A program made the position numbers and the translations under genes. 57,926 nucleotides of DNA from a bacterium. GTDB taxonomy: Bacteria > Myxococcota_A > Polyangia > Nannocystales > Nannocystaceae. The notes below the pieces were generated by a model. It was given only the letters and a program-made list of their open reading frames with translations, did no database searches and was not told where the DNA came from. Of the stretch, positions 44,869 through 54,313 are shown one piece after another. The stretch is taken from the NCBI GenBank assembly GCA_024742475.1, contig JANSYI010000045.1, forward strand, positions 1 through 57,926, given 5' to 3'. Each line of letters starts with the position of its first letter. The first letter of the stretch is position 1.

Positions 44869-46317
44869 ATGTCCCTCAGCGCCACGATCAAGTCCATTCA
44901 GGACATCCTGCGCAAGGATGCGGGCGTCGACGGCGACGCCCAGCGCATCAGCCAGCTCTGCTGGATGCTCTTCCTCAAGATCTTCGACTTCCAAGAGGAC
45001 GAAGCCGAGATGATGGACGACGACTACAAGTCGCCGCTCCCCAAGAAGTACCGCTGGCGGAACTGGGCCAAGGATCCTGAGGGCATGACGGGCGATGACC
45101 TTCTCGAGCACGTTGAAGAGCTGTTCAAGGCGCTCAAGGAGCTCAAAATCGGCCCGAAGTCCAACCCGCGAGCAGCCGTCGTTCGAGCGGTGTTCGAGGA
45201 CGCCTACAACTACCAGAAGTCCGGCCAACTCCTGCGCCAGGTCATCAACAAGCTCAACGAGATCGACTTCAGCCGCTCGGCCGACTTCCACCAGTTCGGC
45301 GGCATCTACGAGCAGATCCTCAGCGACCTGCGCGGAGCGGGCAACGCTGGCGAGTACTACACCCCCCGCGGCGTCACCCAGTTCATCGTGGACATGGTCG
45401 ACCCCAAGCTCGGCGAGCGGATCCTCGACCCAGCTTGCGGCACAGGCGGCTTCCTAACCTCTGCCATCGAACACGTCCGCAGCAACTACGTGAAGACCGC
45501 GAAGCACCGGGCCACGCTGCAGAGCCAGATCCATGGCGTCGAGAAGAAGCCGATGCCGCACATGCTCTGCGTGACCAACATGCTGCTTCACGGCATCGAG
45601 GTCCCCGACCAGATCCGCCACGACAACACGCTCAACCGCCCCCTTCGCGACTATAAGGCCGCCGACCGTGTCGACGTCATCATCACCAACCCGCCCTTCG
45701 GCGGGATGGAGGAGGACGGGATCGAGACCAACTTCCCGGCCTCGTACCGCACGCGCGAGACCGCCGATCTCTTCCTGGTCCTCATCATCCACCTGCTCAA
45801 GAAGGGCGGCCGCGGAGCTGTGGTCCTACCGGACGGGACTCTCTTCGGCGACGGCGTGAAGGCTCGCGTGAAGCAGAACCTGCTCGAGGAGTGCAACCTC
45901 CACACCATCGTCCGCCTGCCCAAGGGCGTGTTCTCGCCCTACACGAGCATCAAGACGAACCTGCTCTTCTTCACCAAGGGCGAGGCCACCAAGGAGATCT
46001 GGTTCTACGAGCACCCGTACCCCGAGGGCTACAAGAGCTACTCCAAGACGAAGCCTCTGCGCGTTGAGGAGTTCGAACCCGAGAAGTCCTGGTGGAACGA
46101 CCGTCAGGAGAACGAGTTCGCCTGGCGCGTCCCCGTCCAACAGGTCGTCGAGAACGGCTACAATCTCGACCTCAAGAACCCCCATGAGGGCGAGTCGGAG
46201 AGCCATGACCCCGACGTCCTCATCGCCCAGTACAAAAAACTGGCGAAGCAGGTCGAGGAGGCCCGGAACAAGCTCCGCGATGAACTCGGCGCAGCGCTGG
46301 GCGGAGGCTCGGAGTGA
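44869..46317 (+). CDS. hsdM: type I restriction enzyme, HsdM methyltransferase
   Basis: 482 residues. HsdM N-terminal helical domain (QRISQLCWMLFLKIFDFQED). Adenine methyltransferase motifs: GEYYTPRGVTQFIVDMVDP, DPACGTGGF (from D187), and NPPFGG (from N274). Methylates the target adenines and forms the complex core. It overlaps hsdS by 4 bases. Confidence 0.95.
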   Translation: MSLSATIKSIQDILRKDAGVDGDAQRISQLCWMLFLKIFDFQEDEAEMMDDDYKSPLPKKYRWRNWAKDPEGMTGDDLLEHVEELFKALKELKIGPKSNPRAAVVRAVFEDAYNYQKSGQLLRQVINKLNEIDFSRSADFHQFGGIYEQILSDLRGAGNAGEYYTPRGVTQFIVDMVDPKLGERILDPACGTGGFLTSAIEHVRSNYVKTAKHRATLQSQIHGVEKKPMPHMLCVTNMLLHGIEVPDQIRHDNTLNRPLRDYKAADRVDVIITNPPFGGMEEDGIETNFPASYRTRETADLFLVLIIHLLKKGGRGAVVLPDGTLFGDGVKARVKQNLLEECNLHTIVRLPKGVFSPYTSIKTNLLFFTKGEATKEIWFYEHPYPEGYKSYSKTKPLRVEEFEPEKSWWNDRQENEFAWRVPVQQVVENGYNLDLKNPHEGESESHDPDVLIAQYKKLAKQVEEARNKLRDELGAALGGGSE

Positions 46318-48005
46318 CCCCGGAACAGTTCATGGCCAACTTCGGTGCCATCGCCGAGGCACCGAACGGGGTGGCAAAACTGCGAGAACTGGTGTTCAAG
46401 CTCGCATGCTCGGGACGCTTGACGAGCGGTCTCTCCGGTGACGACAAAGTTGCAGAGAACCTGCTCAAGTCCGACGCAACCAGGGACTCAGCAATTGCCT
46501 CGAAGAAGATCCGAAAGGGCAAGCCACTCCGCGCGCTGGAGAGCGACGCCCCCCCCTTCGAGGTGCCGCAGCACTGGGACTGGGTGAGACTTGGGCGAAT
46601 AGTGGAATACAACGCCGGATCCCGAGTAAAGGGCGAGGCGATAGAGGCTGACGCGTGGCTATTGGAACTTGAGGACATCGAGAAGACATCCTCAACACTT
46701 CTCGCGCGCGTCACGGCGCGCGAGCGATCCCCGAAGAGCTCGAAGAGCACTTTTCGGAAGGGAGATGTCCTCTACGGGAAACTCCGTCCATACCTGGACA
46801 AAGTAATCGTGGCCAGTTCCGACGGGTACTGCACAACCGAGATAGTCCCGCTGCGAAGCTTCGGCGCCGTCACCCCTGAATACCTACGATTGTCCCTCAA
46901 GCGGCCGGATTTCATCCGACACGTCGTTGACCTTAGCTATGGGATGAACCTCCCTCGACTTGGCACCGAAGATGGCCGCAACGCTTTCATCCCGCTTCCG
47001 CCCCTCGCCGAGCAGAAGCGAATAGTCGCTAAGGTCGAGCAACTCGTGACCATGCTCAACGACCTGGAAGAGCGCCAGAAGAGGAAGCAGACCGTCGCCA
47101 TCCACGTCAGCAAGGCATCCCTAGACAGCCTCGTGCACGCAAAGGACCCCGACGAACTCGCCTGCGCATGGGAGCGCATCTCAAAGAACTTCACCGTAAC
47201 GGCAGGGGCGGAAGCCAGCTTCAAGCACCTCGCAGGGACGATTCGTTCGCTAGCAGTCCGCGGCCGCATCGCGACCACACAGCTCACTAACGGGACGGCA
47301 CAAGCGCTTCTCGATCAACTACGGGCAGAACAGCGCTCCGCGGCAAACCCACGACAAAAAGCTCACGCTCAAGGCGCCAGCAAACCGGGGCATTCCGCGC
47401 CCCCATTTTCACTCCCATCACCAAGGTGGACTTGGACGCAACTAGCAGAGTTAGCCGAGATCGGCACATCCGTAACCTACGGCGTCCTAAAGCCCGTCTG
47501 GGTCGAGAAAGGGGTTCCAACGGTCCGAGTGCAGGATATGAAGCGCGGGGAGATTGACCTGTCACACCTCGCCCAGTGTGATCCAGAACGGGCGTCCAAA
47601 TTCGAAAAAACCATGCTTTGCGAGGGAGACCTACTTATCGCAAAGGATGGAGCCACGCTCGGCAAGACAGCATTTGTTCCCGCCGCGCTAGCGGGTGGAA
47701 ACATCACGCAGCACGTACTGCGATTCTCCATCTCCCGGAGGTTGTCTCGAGAATACATCCGACTCGTCATCGACTCGCCACACGGGCAAGGCTGGATGTC
47801 CGGTGAGACAAAAGGTGTCGCACTTCCAGGTGTAAACGTCGGAGACTTCCGACGAATGCCGATCCCATTGCCACCGAGAGCCGAGCAGGACCACATCGTA
47901 TCCCGAGCGAAATCTCTGCTCACCATGGTCCGCGAACTCAGCCAACTGCACAAAGCACGAGCAAGGGTGGCGTCAAAGATGGCCACCGCTTTATCCGGCG
48001 GATAG
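46314..48005 (+). CDS. hsdS: type I restriction enzyme, HsdS specificity subunit
   Basis: 563 residues. Two target recognition domains (about 70-220 and 370-510), each followed by a conserved helix: LPPLAEQKRIVAKVEQLVTM and LPPRAEQDHIVSRAKSLLTM. The split DNA target is set by the two domains. Lower GC in some stretches than hsdR and hsdM, typical of exchanged specificity domains. Confidence 0.93.
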   Translation: MTPEQFMANFGAIAEAPNGVAKLRELVFKLACSGRLTSGLSGDDKVAENLLKSDATRDSAIASKKIRKGKPLRALESDAPPFEVPQHWDWVRLGRIVEYNAGSRVKGEAIEADAWLLELEDIEKTSSTLLARVTARERSPKSSKSTFRKGDVLYGKLRPYLDKVIVASSDGYCTTEIVPLRSFGAVTPEYLRLSLKRPDFIRHVVDLSYGMNLPRLGTEDGRNAFIPLPPLAEQKRIVAKVEQLVTMLNDLEERQKRKQTVAIHVSKASLDSLVHAKDPDELACAWERISKNFTVTAGAEASFKHLAGTIRSLAVRGRIATTQLTNGTAQALLDQLRAEQRSAANPRQKAHAQGASKPGHSAPPFSLPSPRWTWTQLAELAEIGTSVTYGVLKPVWVEKGVPTVRVQDMKRGEIDLSHLAQCDPERASKFEKTMLCEGDLLIAKDGATLGKTAFVPAALAGGNITQHVLRFSISRRLSREYIRLVIDSPHGQGWMSGETKGVALPGVNVGDFRRMPIPLPPRAEQDHIVSRAKSLLTMVRELSQLHKARARVASKMATALSGG

Positions 48006-48453
48006 GCAGGCGGAGGACCACTGCGCATCGAAACTTCGTCATATTCAGGTGGCCCACGCACAGGTCCAGCTCACGCCGCCACGATACAGCGCTCCAAAAA
48101 CGGTGCGCCCAAGGCTGAACATCCGTCGCTTCAGGGTGTCGTTCTGGAGGCCGATTTCGCCTCGCAGAGCCCCCTGCTCTTCACCCGCGCGAAGATCCGA
48201 TAATCGGGATTATGTCCAATAAAGACAGGATGACCTAAAGAGACACGGGCGATCCTACCCGACGGGAGGATCGACTGCAAGCGCCTTGGCCGCGCCACGC
48301 GGACGGCACCGTCGACCGCTCGAGAGAAACTTCTGCCGCCTGCAGCTCGCCTTCTGTCCAAGCATCTCGCTCGAAACATGATGTCGAAGGACGTCCGGAC
48401 CTCCAGCCTACAGGCCTTGACTAAAGCGGCCCTTCCCGTGTCAAGGTGCGACG
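48006..48453. other. 448-bp gap after hsdS
   Basis: No gene, RNA or repeat that I can support. Short frames exist on the minus strand (48131-48379) but have no protein-like features. Probably remnant sequence and the promoter of the 48454 gene. Confidence 0.4.
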
Positions 48454-48843
48454 GTGAACGATCGAGCTCTTGAAGAATTCGCAGGGAACCTGACCGTGGC
48501 GGAACTCAGCGGTCGCACAGGACGCAGCATCGAGGACATCGTCCGCTTCTGCAGCGGTGGTGTCGTGGCTGAAGCCTCGTCCGCAAGATGCTCGTCGTCG
48601 ACCGCAGCGACGGCACCCTCCAGCATCTCCGCCGTCGAGACGCGCACGCGAACAGGCCGCGATGCCTTCGACGCCGCCCTCCTCGGTCTACTCACCGGCG
48701 TGCAGAACGGACTGAGCGCTCGCGACATCGCCGAGGAGACCGGCGCCTCGCTCCCGCAGATCCGTAGCGCGGTTGTCCGCCTCGGCAACAAGATCCGCTT
48801 CAAAGGCAACACGGCAGCTCGCCGGTACTGGGCACGCGCATAG
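48454..48843 (+). CDS. small HTH-type protein
   Basis: 129 residues from GTG. N-terminal half has a short helical motif (LTVAELSGRTGRSIEDIVRF). A Ser/Ala linker leads to a winged-helix-like C-terminus (LLTGVQNGLSARDIAEETGA, then RSAVVRLGNKIRFKG, RRYWARA). Likely DNA-binding regulator; family not identified. Confidence 0.55.
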   Translation: MNDRALEEFAGNLTVAELSGRTGRSIEDIVRFCSGGVVAEASSARCSSSTAATAPSSISAVETRTRTGRDAFDAALLGLLTGVQNGLSARDIAEETGASLPQIRSAVVRLGNKIRFKGNTAARRYWARA

Positions 48844-49065
48844 GGCTTCGGCCAAGCCCGCCGCGTCATCACGGAGCCTCACCAACAGACTCAGGACCTC
48901 GCATGAGCGAACGCGCCTCTTCGCCAACCGCGCGGGTCGTGGGCCGTGGACGTCACTGCCTAAGTTTGCCTCGAGCTTCTCAGTGGGAGTCTCTGGCTCC
49001 ACTTCATCGAACATCCCGATCCCGGGCGAACACGGCGCTCGCCGCCGCGTGGTACACGCTCGTGG

Positions 49066-49326
49066 ATGCTCACCCTCACCCGAAAGATCGGACAGATGAC
49101 GCTGATCGGGACCATTGAGGTCGAGGTCGTCGAGCTCGATCGCGACGGCGTCGTGCTCCGACTGTCCGGGGTGGAGGATGAGTCCACGATCAAGCTCGTC
49201 GACGCGCCGCACGAGCACCCATCCCCTCGGCCGCATCCGGGACCACGCAGACGGAGGGAAGCTTCTCCGTCCCGGTCGAACGCGCCGGTCATCATCGAGA
49301 AGCGGCGGAGCCGGCGAGGCTCTTAG
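49066..49326 (+). CDS. CsrA-like protein
   Basis: 86 residues. The first 35 match the CsrA pattern (MLTLTRKIGQMTLIG, then VEVVELDRDGVVLRLSG). The rest of the CsrA core (the GINAP and VHReEI segment) is missing and is replaced by a basic Pro/Arg-rich tail. CsrA proteins bind GGA motifs in mRNA leaders. This one may be divergent or truncated. No good ribosome binding site is seen. Confidence 0.55.
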   Translation: MLTLTRKIGQMTLIGTIEVEVVELDRDGVVLRLSGVEDESTIKLVDAPHEHPSPRPHPGPRRRREASPSRSNAPVIIEKRRSRRGS

Positions 49327-49469
49327 TTCGGGGCTGGAGGATCTCGAACCCGAGGCCATCAACGGAGACCGGCTAGGAAGGAGGTCAAGTAGCTTTGGGC
49401 GGGTCGCCGGCATCAGCGGCTGGTCGCGCTCTGCAGAGACCAAGACCCGCTTAGCACCGCCGAGCCTGT

Positions 49470-49706
49470 TCATACTGGCCCGACGGCGCGGTCGAGAAGC
49501 TGACCAAGGCGCGCGCAAACGAGGAACGCTCCCGCCGCAAGGAGCATCCACTCGAAACTCACCACGGGCGCGACAACGATGGCGACGATGCCCCCTCCGA
49601 GGGCCCCGAAGCCCGCCGCGAACGTGGCCGTCCTCGCATGCTCGTGCACGAAACTCAGCGCGGCAGCGATCGCCCCCTGAGAGCCCTTTCCTTCATTTCG
49701 GTTCAT
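49470..49706 (-). CDS. small two-span membrane protein
   Basis: 78 residues, ATG at 49706 with AGGT upstream. Two probable spans (TATFAAGFGALGGGIVAIV and WMLLAAGAFLVCARL) connected by a short loop. Pattern resembles small holin-like or unknown membrane proteins. No family recognised. Confidence 0.55.
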   Translation of the reverse strand: MNRNEGKGSQGAIAAALSFVHEHARTATFAAGFGALGGGIVAIVVAPVVSFEWMLLAAGAFLVCARLGQLLDRAVGPV

Positions 49707-50365
49707 GTCGACCTGACTTGTCCCTCTTCCGTTCGGATTTAGCGTTCACCAAGCCTGACCAGCTGCGACGGAGACAGCGGGAGACTGTGGCGCTCGTCAT
49801 CGAACGCCTCCCTTCAGCCCTGGCCCTGCGCGAGTCGCGAGCGCCCCGAAGAGCCGTCACAGGCCGAAATCCGAACTTTAGAGAACGAATGCGCATGAAG
49901 CGCCGCACGCCGCGACAGCACAGGGTGAGGCCAACAACGCGTGTGAACAGGGTGTTCGTGCGGCTGAGTTGCTGCGTCAATTGCGGCGACGGCCGTCAGA
50001 CTGCGCGGCTCTCGGTGCAGGTCCGAGGCCGCGCCCACGGGCCGGCCAGCGTGACCGAGTTCGCTCGTCGTCGGGGTCGTTTTCGGGCCCCCTGACGGGA
50101 CCAGCGGGGGCACACGGCCGAGCCGGGCCGCGGGCCGCGAGCGAACCCGGCGAGTGCAGCGCGATCCACTCCCACGGTGCTGGCCTGCCAGCTGTCAGGC
50201 CGGGCGGCTGACTTGACCGCTCGCGAGGCGTCCCAACCGTCGGGACATCGGGACATCGCACGTCTGTCTGTGCAGAGCGCCTTTGCTCCTGCAGCCTGAA
50301 ATCCCTCGGTCGCGAGGGCGCGGTGATCCGCCTATCGCCAACCCGTTTTCAGAAAGGAGGACTCC
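49707..50365. other. 659-bp gap before the 23-residue peptide
   Basis: Only Arg/Pro-rich frames without protein-like character on either strand. No RNA gene or repeat recognised. The strong ribosome binding site at its right edge implies a promoter for the 50366 peptide within it. Confidence 0.4.
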
Positions 50366-50437
50366 ATGGAGAGCACAATTGTCATCTTGGCCCTGGTCGT
50401 GATCGTAGCCCTGCTGGTCTTCGGCCCCCGTCGCTAG
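50366..50437 (+). CDS. 23-residue single-span peptide with strong RBS
   Basis: AGAAAGGAGG lies 5 bases before the ATG, the best Shine-Dalgarno in the window. The peptide is MEST, then IVILALVVIVALLVFG, then PRR, and is followed by a strong hairpin (50450-50477). Deliberate high translation of a pure membrane span suggests a KdpF/TisB-type small membrane protein or a type I toxin. Confidence 0.6.
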   Translation: MESTIVILALVVIVALLVFGPRR

Positions 50438-50449
50438 CTCGGCGTTCGA

Positions 50450-50477
50450 CAGCCCCTCTCCCCGCGGAGAGGGGCTG
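50450..50477 (+). terminator. 12-bp hairpin after the 23-residue peptide
   Basis: CAGCCCCTCTCC / GGAGAGGGGCTG with a CCGC loop, 12 bp after the stop codon. No T-run, but very stable. Likely terminator. Confidence 0.7.
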
Positions 50478-50624
50478 CTCGTCCTCGTCGGCTGCATGAC
50501 TCGCCTTCGCCAGTGGGCGTGCCGTCATCCCAACGGAGCGGTCAGCGACGGTTTGCGACCGCGATCTCGGCTCGCTAGATGACGCCGAACAACCCGATCC
50601 CGGCAAGAATATCGACCGCCATAG

Positions 50625-51279
50625 CTACCACCCCCGCGCGCGAACAACCGCCACGGCCTCGTTGGCGCCAATCTTCCGCAGGTATTTGTCGGTCGACTCC
50701 ATCCAGTGACGCGTGTCCGAGCTGCACCTGGATCAGCTTCTCGGCGACGCCTTCGCGGAACAGTTCGTGCGCATGGGTGTGCCGCAATGCGTGGGCATGT
50801 ACTCGCTTCGAGAGCCCCAGCTTCGCCCGCAGCCTCCGGCACATGTGGCGCATGTAGCTCGACTCCACCGCGTTCCCGTTGAACGTGCAGAAGACCGGCC
50901 CGGCGGGGTCCAGCCCGAGCTCGCGGCGAAGCTCGAGCCACGGCAGCATCGCCTCGAACGACTCCGGGTCCATGCCCGCGAGCCGAGGCTTGCCGCCCTT
51001 CCCTCGCCGCACCCAGACCCCACCCTCGTCGGGCCGCAGGTCGTCCATCCGCAGGCCGAGGGCTTCGCTCACCCGAAGCCCCGCCCGCCACATCACCACC
51101 AGCAGCGCCCGGTTGCGGGTCCTCGTTCGCTCGTTGCGACCGAGCGGACCATCGAGCATCCGCTGCACCTCCTCCCGCGTGTACACCTCGGGCGGCAGCG
51201 AGCTCGACCGCGGCCTCGACGTCGACGACTCCGCCACCGCAGGCCGAGAACACGCCGAGAATTCGATCGCCAGCTGCAT
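50625..51279 (-). pseudogene. tyrosine recombinase broken before the catalytic Tyr
   Basis: ATG at 51279. The frame has R-type motifs (NRALLVVMWRAGLRVSEALG, HAHALRHTHAHELFREG, VQLGHASLD) but then leaves the family at 50700. Dropping one base of CC at 50699-50700 restores EST-DKYLRKIGANEAVAVVRAR and a stop at 50627-50625. The catalytic Tyr lies in that other frame. In the present frame the protein ends at 50575 with an unrelated tail. Closely related in start and leader to the recombinase at 37016. Confidence 0.8.
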
Positions 51280-51300
51280 GACGACCCCATGATCGCATCT

Positions 51301-51321
51301 CGCGATCCCGGTTAAAAGGCC
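51301..51321 (-). promoter_or_regulatory. conserved leader element of recombinase genes, copy 2
   Basis: On the minus strand: GGCCTTTTAACCGGGATCGCG, 21 bp before the ATG at 51279. It is nearly identical in sequence and spacing to 36975-36995. It lies between two divergent genes and could serve both. Confidence 0.6.
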
Positions 51322-51375
51322 AAGCCGACGGCCGAGCCAAAATGCGACCGACCGCTCCGGCCGTACACTGCACCC

Positions 51376-51716
51376 ATGGCCAACGTCGAACGAGCCCGCG
51401 AGTTCGCGATCCGTGCCCGTGGCCAGATCCGCGAGGGCAACAACCGCGTCGCCATCGTCCTGCTCGCCCGAGCCTTCCACGCCCTCAAGCACGCCGCCGG
51501 CCTCGACCCCTGGAACCCCGACGCGCTCTACCACTGGGCCGTCGAGAACCTCCACACCGAGGCCGAGCGCCACTGCGCCCGCTTCATCCTCGGCGTATGG
51601 AACCAGGACGACTTCGACGAGCTCGCCGCTTCGACGCGCTCCGAGCCGTTGCGTCGTGGGACCACGCTCACCGGGCCGCGTTCGCGGTCTGGACCCTCGA
51701 CCCCTGGTGGCCGTGA
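51376..51716 (+). pseudogene. unknown protein with a one-base frameshift
   Basis: ATG at 51376. Helical start with a repeat-like look (VERAREFAIRARGQIREGNN, LLARAFHALKHAAGLDPWNP, LYHWAVENLHTEAERHCARF), resembling TPR-type helices. At about 51630 the frame turns into low-complexity Arg/Pro sequence. Inserting one base there restores FDALRAVASWDHAHRAAFAV, ending WTLDPWWP at 51716. Divergent from the broken recombinase. Confidence 0.65.
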
Positions 51717-51825
51717 GCGCCCAGGTCGAGCTCGACGTCGCCCGAGCCTCCGCCCTCCCCTGCCCGCGCTTCGATCACGAGATATCGTGGAAACGTGACT
51801 GAAGCTTCGGGCAGCTCGACTTGGG

Positions 51826-52455
51826 TCAGCGAACGTCGCCACTCGGCATACGCCTCGCCCCCTCGGCAAGCGCCATGAGCCCCTTCATCAGCTCTTCGAG
51901 AGCCCTCTTCGTCTCTTTGTGAAGCCGAGGCAACTGCTCCTCATCGCCGTCGGGCAGGAGCCTCAACTCCTCAAGAGCATGCCCATACGCCTGCAGACGA
52001 CCGGCGGCATTTACAAGAGGGCCCCTCCACCCTTCCATCTCGGAGAGCAGCGCCTCCAAGTCGCGAAGATTGCTCTTCGCGAGTTCCCTAGGTGCCCCAA
52101 GGATCCACGCCCAAGCTTCGGGGCTCATGCTCTCAGGCACTTTCGCGCCGATTTCGCGGGCGACCGCCCAGCGCTCAAACAACCGGATCCATTCAGCCCG
52201 TTCGACCCAGGCTGCGTATTTTTCCGCAGGGGCACTGCCGCCCTCCCCTCTCTCGACATCTTCCCCCCTCAAGGAAGCGGCCTCACGCTGGAGCCTCTCC
52301 TGCAATGGCACCGCGTCCTGCCCTTTCCAAGCGCGAGCGACATCTCCCACGACATCGAGCAGCTTCGCGCCTGTGCTCCTCAGCTTTCCAACGCCACCCT
52401 TCCCCTGAGCCACGGCCTGAATCTCTCTTCCCGACTTGACCCTCTCCGACGCCAC
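51826..52455 (-). CDS. unknown helical protein
   Basis: 209 residues, ATG at 52455. Mostly helical and charged: AWKGQDAVPLQERLQREAAS, then WIRLFERWAVAREIGAKVPE, LRDLEALLSEMEGWRGPLV, and a C-terminal helix (KETKRALEELMKGLMALAEG). No membrane span, no motif, no recognised family. Confidence 0.55.
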   Translation of the reverse strand: MASERVKSGREIQAVAQGKGGVGKLRSTGAKLLDVVGDVARAWKGQDAVPLQERLQREAASLRGEDVERGEGGSAPAEKYAAWVERAEWIRLFERWAVAREIGAKVPESMSPEAWAWILGAPRELAKSNLRDLEALLSEMEGWRGPLVNAAGRLQAYGHALEELRLLPDGDEEQLPRLHKETKRALEELMKGLMALAEGARRMPSGDVR

Positions 52456-52648
52456 AACGAACAGGTTTCACGGACTAGAAGGAGCGTCAAGGCGTCCTTC
52501 GCCGACGCTTTCGACCACGCTTCAGCCCAGAAACGTGACCGAACTTCCGGAACCGAAGCCGACGACCAAAAAGAGCAGCTCGAGATCAGCGGCGGGATAC
52601 GCGGGTTCAGGGAGCGCAAAACGCACGCTCATCCCGCTTGCGGCATCG

Positions 52649-53248
<600 letters not shown>

Positions 53249-53647
53249 CTCGATAACGGTGGCATCCTCCGGCGCCCTGCACAAGGTAGGCACGCTAGTG
53301 CGGACGGGTGTCGCGACCTTGCTCGGGGCCCGGCTGCGCGGGATGGCCCTACGATCACCTCGGAAAAGGGCTCTCGACGGCTTAAGCCCCTCCTTTGACC
53401 CCAAGCGAGTGACAGTCCGGCCCTCCTAGTCATGCCCCCCTCAGCCACACACCTGACCACCCCCATGGCCTTCGGCGACGCGATCTTCGGGGCGTGACAT
53501 CCGGGCCGCGCAAGGCCCTGCCCTCCAGCACTCAAGGTCACTCCAAGCCGTTCAGCCGTCGCAGGCTCTCGGCTCTCGCCTTCATCCACCTGCCCCATCC
53601 CTGGCCCAGGCGAGCGGCCCACACGCTCCCGGATGCGGCCAGCTCCT
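53249..53647. other. 399-bp gap between lipoprotein and immunity candidate
   Basis: No gene supported. It must hold the lipoprotein promoter and the end of the toxin-immunity operon. No clear terminator hairpin seen. Confidence 0.35.
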
Positions 53648-54313
53648 CTACGGTACCGCCGGACCAACCACACCTCTCTCCGGCGCGAGGAAGCGAATCT
53701 CGAGGCCCGCCGCCCAAAGCTCGAAGCAGGGAGTAAGCAGGTCCTCCGGACCCAGACCCGCATAGAGAGGCGCGAGCACAAATCCGGCTATGTAGATGTT
53801 GTTCGCGATGGCAAACGCCGCATCTCGCAGAACAGCCAGCGGCGACGAGCGGTCGACAGCGTCGAGCAACACGTCTGAGACCGCGTCGAAGAGCCAAACG
53901 GAGGGGTCGTCGTCCCCGTCGAGAACCTCGAACCTGGCGAGGTCCGACACGTACTCAACGGACACATCGCGAAGAAGCTCGACGAGTTCATCATCGGCCT
54001 GAACAAGCCCCTCAAGCGTCCGAAGGTGCCCACGCGCGAGTGACAGAGCATCTTCTCCACGCACACGGCCGGGCGTCACTTCGAAGTAGGCCTGGCCTGG
54101 ACGATATGCATCGGCTGAGGCGGCGTAGACTTGCAGAGCTCGCGCGAGGACATCGTCCCCGCCCTGCACCTTCGCCATGACCGTTTCAAGCCCATGCCCG
54201 TGGGGTCGGAACTTTTGAAACAGACCGACGAGCCCTGCTGAGTCTTCCGCCGGAGGACTTATCCCTGCCGCGTCCGAAAACAGTCGCATAGCCGCGGCTT
54301 GGTCTGCGTTCAT
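53648..54313 (-). CDS. immunity protein candidate for the RHS toxin
   Basis: 221 residues from ATG at 54313, which overlaps the toxin stop as ATGA. No family recognised. Helical and acidic (LRTLEGLVQADDELVELLRD, VEYVSDLARFEVLDGDDDP, WLFDAVSDVLLDAVD), with a hydrophobic segment near the end (FAIANNIYIAGFVLAPLYAG). An acidic protein coupled to a basic toxin tip is the usual immunity arrangement. It would neutralise the toxin in the plasmid's own host and sisters. Confidence 0.7.
   Translation of the reverse strand: MNADQAAAMRLFSDAAGISPPAEDSAGLVGLFQKFRPHGHGLETVMAKVQGGDDVLARALQVYAASADAYRPGQAYFEVTPGRVRGEDALSLARGHLRTLEGLVQADDELVELLRDVSVEYVSDLARFEVLDGDDDPSVWLFDAVSDVLLDAVDRSSPLAVLRDAAFAIANNIYIAGFVLAPLYAGLGPEDLLTPCFELWAAGLEIRFLAPERGVVGPAVP

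Noticed and set aside
50575..50624. 15-residue hydrophobic peptide at the end of the broken recombinase frame
   Set aside because: It has an ATG and a stop but no proper ribosome binding site and may simply be the accidental tail of the shifted frame.
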